Source of the DNA: Variovorax paradoxus_P
GTDB taxonomy: Bacteria > Pseudomonadota > Gammaproteobacteria > Burkholderiales > Burkholderiaceae_C
Length of the DNA stretch: 64,000 bases
NCBI RefSeq assembly: GCF_050627025.1
Contig: NZ_CP192472.1
Strand: one strand, 5' to 3'
Within the stretch, counting starts at the first letter, position 1, and each line of letters starts with the position of its first letter. This document shows positions 58,999 to 64,000 of this stretch, piece by piece. The notes beneath the pieces were generated by a model. That model saw nothing but the letters and a program-made list of their open reading frames with translations, searched no databases and was not told the origin of the DNA. The position numbers were made by a program, and so were the translations under genes.

Positions 58999-59589
58999 AT
59001 GAAGCTCCCCCGCGTTGCCATTGCATCGAGCATTGCCGCGACCATCGCCGCGTCGGTGGCCGCCCTGGCGTTTGCAGCGCCGCAGCTTGGCGCCAATGCA
59101 TCCGCCGACGTTGCCCGCCCGGCGCCGGAGTTCCAGAACATCGACACATGGCTCAACTCGCCGCCGCTCACGCTCGAGGCGCTGCGCGGCCAGGTGGTGC
59201 TGGTCGACTTCTGGACCTACACCTGCATCAACTGCCTCAACCACCTGCCGCACGTGAAAGAGTGGCACGAGAAGTACAAGGACAAGGGGCTGACCGTGGT
59301 GGGCGTGCACACGCCCGAGTTCGCGTTCGAAAAATCGACCAGGAACGTGAAGGACGCCATCGAGCGCCTGCAGATCAGGCACGCCGTGGCGCAGGACAAC
59401 AGCTACGGCACCTGGCGGGCTTTCAACAACCAGTATTGGCCCGCCGTGTACCTGATCGACAAGGAAGGCCGCATTGCCTATTCGCACTTTGGCGAAGGCA
59501 GCTACGGCGCCACCGAGAAGAAGATCCAGGCGCTGCTTGCGGAACCCGCGGGTGCTGCTGCCGCAGCCCCGGGTGGGAACGTCAAATGA
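58999..59589 (+). CDS. Periplasmic thioredoxin-like protein (TlpA/DipZ-type)
   Basis: 196 residues. Signal anchor MKLPRVAIASSIAATIAASV, Ala-rich. Thioredoxin fold with VVLVDFWTYTCINCLNHLPH, active site C76-I-N-C79; VVGVHTPEFAFEKS, then YWPAVYLIDKEGRIAYSHFG. The WTYTCINC type matches the C-terminal domain of DipZ; the gene at 62477 encodes that domain with ~60% visible identity over 60 residues, so they are paralogues. Reduces or shuffles thiols in the periplasm under stress. Confidence 0.9.
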   Translation: MKLPRVAIASSIAATIAASVAALAFAAPQLGANASADVARPAPEFQNIDTWLNSPPLTLEALRGQVVLVDFWTYTCINCLNHLPHVKEWHEKYKDKGLTVVGVHTPEFAFEKSTRNVKDAIERLQIRHAVAQDNSYGTWRAFNNQYWPAVYLIDKEGRIAYSHFGEGSYGATEKKIQALLAEPAGAAAAAPGGNVK

Positions 59590-59676
59590 AAAAGCTCTGG
59601 TTTGCGCTGCTCTTTTTTGCGGGCGGCGTGGCGCACGAGGTGCGCAACCCGACCAGCTGCCAGTGCGTTGCGTCGG

Positions 59677-60417
<741 letters not shown>

Positions 60418-60495
60418 GGCAGTGAGCAAAAGGTATGGCGCGGAAGGCCTCCGCAGCCGCAATGTAGCGTCACCGCCGGGCCACAAGCGTGCGCA

Positions 60496-60625
60496 GTGAA
60501 ACGTAGTGTGTTGATTTCTCGGGCGGATACATAGGCATACGCAATGTGCGTTTGCAGGGAGGGGGCGGCCCAACAATCCGTCCGTTCGCAACCCAGCGTA
60601 CGTCAACCTTCATCAAGGAATCACC
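60496..60625 (+). promoter_or_regulatory. Upstream region of ohr, copy B of the duplicated control region
   Basis: Same elements as at 58867: GTGAAACGTAGTGTG... (60496-60517), GATACATAGGCATACGCAAT (60526-60545), ACAATCCG (60573-60580), AAGGAATCACC before the ATG at 60626. Lies in the divergent gap between the response regulator and ohr. Confidence 0.75.
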
Positions 60626-61045
60626 ATGACCCGCATCGAAAAAGTCCTCTACACCGGCAAGACCCACACCTCTTCGGGTGGCCGCGACGGCGAAGCGCGC
60701 AGCTCCGACGGCCGCCTGGACATCAAGCTCTCTTCGCCCGGCAGCGCCGGCGCCGGCACCAACCCCGAGCAGCTGTTTGCCGCCGGCTGGTCCGCCTGCT
60801 TCATCGGCGCCATGGGCAAAGCGGCCGGAAAGATGAAAGTCACGCTGCCGCCCGACTTGGCCGTGGACGCCGAAGTCGACCTGGGCATGGCGGGCACCGA
60901 GTATTTGCTGCAGGCGCGCCTCAACGTGAGCCTGCCGGGCCTGGACCGCGAAGTGGCACGGGCGCTGACCGATGCGGCGCACCAGACTTGCCCATACTCC
61001 AAGGCAACGCGAGGCAACATCGACGTTGCCATCAACCTGGTGTGA
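60626..61045 (+). CDS. ohr: Organic hydroperoxide resistance protein (Ohr/OsmC family)
   Basis: 139 residues. Two redox Cys: C58 in GWSACFIGA and C122 in HQTCPYSKAT; NPEQLFAAG and the SSDGRLDIKLSSPG start are Ohr-type. Reduces organic peroxides with lipoyl partners. No OhrR is nearby; regulation seems to be by the conserved upstream region. 35 bases ahead of the kinase gene. Confidence 0.93.
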   Translation: MTRIEKVLYTGKTHTSSGGRDGEARSSDGRLDIKLSSPGSAGAGTNPEQLFAAGWSACFIGAMGKAAGKMKVTLPPDLAVDAEVDLGMAGTEYLLQARLNVSLPGLDREVARALTDAAHQTCPYSKATRGNIDVAINLV

Positions 61046-61080
61046 TCCGGTCACGCCGCATCTTCTAGAAGAAAGCGCCC

Positions 61081-62448
61081 ATGCCCACTCCTGCGAACCC
61101 TTCTGCGAACACGGCCCGTGCCGCGAATGCCGCCGGAGGGTGGCGCAGGCTGCTTCCCGGTTCGCTGTTCTATCGGGTAACGCTGATCATCGTGGTGGGC
61201 TTGGCGGTTGCGCAACTGCTCACTTTTGCCGCAATCCGCTACGAGCGGAACATTGCGCTGCGCGAGCTGATGATGATCGGCATCGAGCGCGACATCGCGA
61301 GCTCGGTCGCCATTCTCGACCGCCTCCCCGCGGCCGAGCGTGCAGGCTGGCTCGACCGGCTGGAGCGGCGCAACTATCGCTTTGTGCTGGGCGGCAGTGC
61401 AGCTGGCCACGAGCCCGAATCGCCGGCTTCGCGCCAGTTTGCCGCTGCCATCGTCGAAGCGATGCGCCCCTTCGAGATCGTGAAAGTTGGAGAGGTGGCG
61501 TGGCCGCCCGAGGGGCTGCAGATCCAGGTGCGGCTGGGCGACGGGTCTTCGGTCGTGGTTCATGCCATGCGCGTGGGCATGCCTGTGTCGGGCTGGGTGA
61601 TGTGGCTGCTTGTGGTGCAGCTGCTGGTGCTGGCCGTTTGCGCGTGGTATGCGGTAAGGCTGGTCACACGGCCGCTCGCGCAGCTGTCTGCCGCGGCCGA
61701 CGAGCTCGGCCCCGACCTTAAAGGCCAGGCGCTCGCGGAAGACGGGCCCAGCGAGGTTGCGCATGCGGCGCGCGCCTTCAACGCCATGCAGCAGCGCATT
61801 GCCGGCTACATGGCGGAGCGCGTCGAGATTCTGGCGGCCATTTCGCATGACCTGCAGACCCCCATCACGCGCATGCGCCTTCGCACCGACCTGATGGACA
61901 ACGAGCACGACCGCGAGAAGTTCCGGCAAGACCTGGACGCCATGAATTCGCTCGTGCGTGAGGGCGTTACCTACGCACGCACGCTTCATGGCGCAACCGA
62001 GCCGCCGCTGCGCATCGACGCCGACGCGCTGCTCGAGAGCATGGTGGCCGACTACGAAGACGTGGGCCAGCAGGTGCGGCTCGAAGGCAAGGCCGGCGCG
62101 CCCATCGTGAGCCGCCCCAATGCGCTGCGCAGGATCTTGATGAACCTGATCGACAACGCGCTGAAGTTTGGCACCGACGTGCGCCTGCAGGTGCATGCCG
62201 AAGGCGGCAGGCTGGTGGTTGCCGTGCTCGACAACGGACCGGGCATTCCGCCCGACGAACTCGAGGCGGTGCTCAAGCCCTTCTACCGCGTCGAGAGCTC
62301 GCGCAACCGCAGCACCGGCGGCACGGGGCTGGGCCTGGCCATTGCGCACCAGCTCGCAATGGCCATGGGCGCCGAGCTCACGCTGGACAACCGCCCCGAA
62401 GGCGGGCTGGAAGCCCGGCTCACGCTGGGCACCGCGCCTGTGCACTGA
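61081..62448 (+). CDS. Sensor histidine kinase
   Basis: 455 residues. Two spans (~36-56 and ~165-190) around a periplasmic ~110-residue domain, HAMP (AVRLVTRPLAQLSAAADELG), HisKA with H256 in ILAAISHDLQTPITRMR, HATPase: LMNLIDNALKFGT, VVAVLDNGPGIP, GGTGLGLAIAHQL. Cognate to the regulator at 59677 by position. In line with ohr and dipZ. Confidence 0.92.
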   Translation: MPTPANPSANTARAANAAGGWRRLLPGSLFYRVTLIIVVGLAVAQLLTFAAIRYERNIALRELMMIGIERDIASSVAILDRLPAAERAGWLDRLERRNYRFVLGGSAAGHEPESPASRQFAAAIVEAMRPFEIVKVGEVAWPPEGLQIQVRLGDGSSVVVHAMRVGMPVSGWVMWLLVVQLLVLAVCAWYAVRLVTRPLAQLSAAADELGPDLKGQALAEDGPSEVAHAARAFNAMQQRIAGYMAERVEILAAISHDLQTPITRMRLRTDLMDNEHDREKFRQDLDAMNSLVREGVTYARTLHGATEPPLRIDADALLESMVADYEDVGQQVRLEGKAGAPIVSRPNALRRILMNLIDNALKFGTDVRLQVHAEGGRLVVAVLDNGPGIPPDELEAVLKPFYRVESSRNRSTGGTGLGLAIAHQLAMAMGAELTLDNRPEGGLEARLTLGTAPVH

Positions 62449-62476
62449 ACACATCCTTTAACGGACGAACCGAATC

Positions 62477-64000
62477 ATGCTCATCCTCCTCATCGCCTAC
62501 CTGGGCGGGGTGCTCACCATATTGAGCCCCTGCATCTTGCCGGTGCTGCCCTTCGTGTTCGCACGCGCCGACCGCCCGTTTCGCTCGCACGGCCTGCCGA
62601 TGCTGCTGGGCATGGCGCTGGCGTTTGCGGCTGTTGCCACTCTGGCAGCGGTGGGCGGCGGCTGGATCGTCACGCTCAACGAGTACGGGCGCCATGCCGC
62701 CATTGCAATGCTCGCGCTCTTCGGCGTCACGCTGATGTTTCCGGGCATTGCCGACCGCATGAGCCGGCCCCTGGTGGCGCTGGGCGTGCGCATGTCCGGG
62801 ACGCAAGGCAATGCGATACCGGGCTCGGTGTTCTCGCCGCTCATGCTGGGTGTGGGCACGGGCTTGCTCTGGGCCCCGTGCGCGGGCCCGATCCTCGGCC
62901 TCATCCTGACCGGCGCGGCGCTCAATGGCGCAAGCGTGGGCACCTCGCTGCTGCTGCTCGCCTACGCTGCCGGCGCCTGCACTTCGCTGGCGGCCGCTTT
63001 GCTGTTCGGCGGGCGCGTGTTCTCGGTCATGAAACGTTCGCTGCACACCGGCGAGTGGGTGCGGCGCGCCGCCGGCGGGGCCGTGCTGGTGGGCGTGGGC
63101 GCCATCGCGCTGGGGCTGGACACCGGCTTGCTCGCGCGCCTCTCGGTCGGAACCACGTCGGCGCTGGAGCAGGCGCTGGTCGACAAAATCAAGCCCGGCA
63201 AGCCGCACGCGGAGCCGGTTGCCGCGCAGGAAGAAGCAGGCTTGCTGCGGGTGTCCGACAACCGCACGGCAACTGCGCCCGCGCGCCAACTCGCGGTCGA
63301 AGGCAACTTTCCTTCGCTTGCCGGCGCCACCGAATGGATCAACTCCCCGCCCCTCACGCCGCAGGCGCTGCGCGGCAAGGTGGTGCTGGTCGACTTCTGG
63401 ACCTATTCGTGCATCAACTGCCTGCGCACGCTGCCCTACCTCAACGCATGGGCGGAAAAGTACAAGGACGCGGGCCTCGTGGTGCTCGGCGTGCATACGC
63501 CGGAGTTCGCTTTCGAAAAGCGTTCGGCCAATGTGCGCAGGGCGGCCAAGGACCTGGGCATCGGCTTTCCGGTGGCCACGGACAACGACTTCGCAATCTG
63601 GCGTGCGTTCGAAAACAATGCCTGGCCGGCGTTCTACTTCATCGATGCCGAGGGGCGCATTCGCCACCATCAGCTGGGCGAGGGCCGGTACGACAAGGCC
63701 GAGCAGGTCATCCAGCAGCTGCTGGCCGAGGCGGGGCAGGCCCGCATTCCGGCGGGGCTGGTCGCGCCTACGGGGCAGGGTACCCAGGCGCAACCTGGCC
63801 TGGAGCCCGCCTTGTCCGGCGAAACCTACCTGGGCCACGAGCGCGCGCACGGTTTTGCCTCGCCGGGAGGCGTGGTGCGAGATCATGCAAAGGTCTACCA
63901 GGCGGCTTCTTCGCTGCGCACCAACCAGTGGGCGCTGGCCGGCGACTGGACAGTGGAGGCCGAGCGCGCAGTGCTCAACAGTGCCAACGGCCGCATTGCC
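62477..64000 (+). CDS. dipZ: DipZ-like CcdA/thioredoxin fusion, 3' truncated
   Basis: Open to the end of the window (about 508 residues seen). Starts MLILLIAYLGGVLTILSPCI, the CcdA/DsbD first span with conserved Pro-Cys (SPCILPVLPF); second redox Cys in LLWAPCAGPILGLIL; about six spans to ~225; then thioredoxin domain with VVLVDFWTYSCINCLRTLPY (active CINC), FEKRSANVRRAAKDLGIGFP; then a start of a C-terminal carbohydrate-binding-like domain (SGETYLGHERAHGFASPGGV). Moves electrons from cytoplasm to periplasmic thiols. 28 bases after the kinase gene. Confidence 0.92.
   Translation, partial: MLILLIAYLGGVLTILSPCILPVLPFVFARADRPFRSHGLPMLLGMALAFAAVATLAAVGGGWIVTLNEYGRHAAIAMLALFGVTLMFPGIADRMSRPLVALGVRMSGTQGNAIPGSVFSPLMLGVGTGLLWAPCAGPILGLILTGAALNGASVGTSLLLLAYAAGACTSLAAALLFGGRVFSVMKRSLHTGEWVRRAAGGAVLVGVGAIALGLDTGLLARLSVGTTSALEQALVDKIKPGKPHAEPVAAQEEAGLLRVSDNRTATAPARQLAVEGNFPSLAGATEWINSPPLTPQALRGKVVLVDFWTYSCINCLRTLPYLNAWAEKYKDAGLVVLGVHTPEFAFEKRSANVRRAAKDLGIGFPVATDNDFAIWRAFENNAWPAFYFIDAEGRIRHHQLGEGRYDKAEQVIQQLLAEAGQARIPAGLVAPTGQGTQAQPGLEPALSGETYLGHERAHGFASPGGVVRDHAKVYQAASSLRTNQWALAGDWTVEAERAVLNSANGRIA

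Noticed and set aside
62420..63886. 488-aa open frame on the minus strand opposite dipZ
   Set aside because: Antisense to a recognisable CcdA-thioredoxin gene; composition rich in Arg, His, Ala, no motif.

Overview
GC-rich, densely coded chromosomal DNA from a betaproteobacterium. Gene content (paired formyl-CoA transferases, two Bug/TctC solute-binding proteins, pcaHG with a LysR regulator, pcaIJF beside an IclR regulator, TamA/TamB, an Flp/Tad pilus locus) suggests Comamonadaceae, most likely Variovorax. That is inference from gene content; no rRNA or tRNA gene is visible to anchor it. No IS element, integrase, phage gene or CRISPR array was seen.

Layout. 1-2.9 kb: two formyl-CoA:oxalate CoA-transferase paralogues (the first cut by the window edge) around a one-domain PAS protein. 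3.1-9.9 kb: a likely operon with a succinyl/malate-CoA ligase pair, an FAH-fold hydrolase, a ketopantoate-reductase-like enzyme, a pyruvate kinase and a CbbR-like LysR regulator. 9.9-11.4 kb: small unknowns and a LysR gene. 11.5-17.6 kb: tamB and tamA. 17.6-20.7 kb: a CoxE-like VWA protein and a MoxR ATPase with two small genes between them. 20.8-24.5 kb: cytochrome c4, pcaG/pcaH, pcaQ-like regulator, DUF1841 protein.

24.5-50.1 kb is the most interesting part: two facing blocks. The plus-strand block encodes a secreted repeat protein (60 Asp-Ala/Asp-Gly dipeptides, then Gly/Leu/Asp-rich repeats), an OmpA-like lipoprotein, an alpha/alpha-toroid plus degenerate MurF-like fusion, a small membrane protein, and a full type I secretion system (ABC exporter, HlyD-type adaptor, TolC-type channel). 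The minus-strand block is a Tad pilus operon (flp, tadV, rcpC, rcpA, tadZ, tadA, tadB, tadC, tadD, DUF3613 gene, two tadE-type genes, tadG) whose last gene is a VpsR-like sigma-54 activator. A near-perfect sigma-54 promoter lies just upstream of the repeat-protein gene, so the pilus operon may encode the activator that turns on the exported adhesin or matrix protein.

50.5-64 kb: L,D-transpeptidase and a TPR protein; a Bug protein; an IclR regulator divergent from pcaI-pcaJ-pcaF and a second Bug gene (with pcaHG, most of the protocatechuate/beta-ketoadipate route is present, in two places); then a redox block with a periplasmic thioredoxin-like protein, an OmpR-type response regulator, an Ohr/OsmC peroxidase, a sensor kinase and a DipZ-like CcdA/thioredoxin fusion that runs off the end. 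The thioredoxin and ohr genes have almost identical upstream regions and are probably co-regulated.
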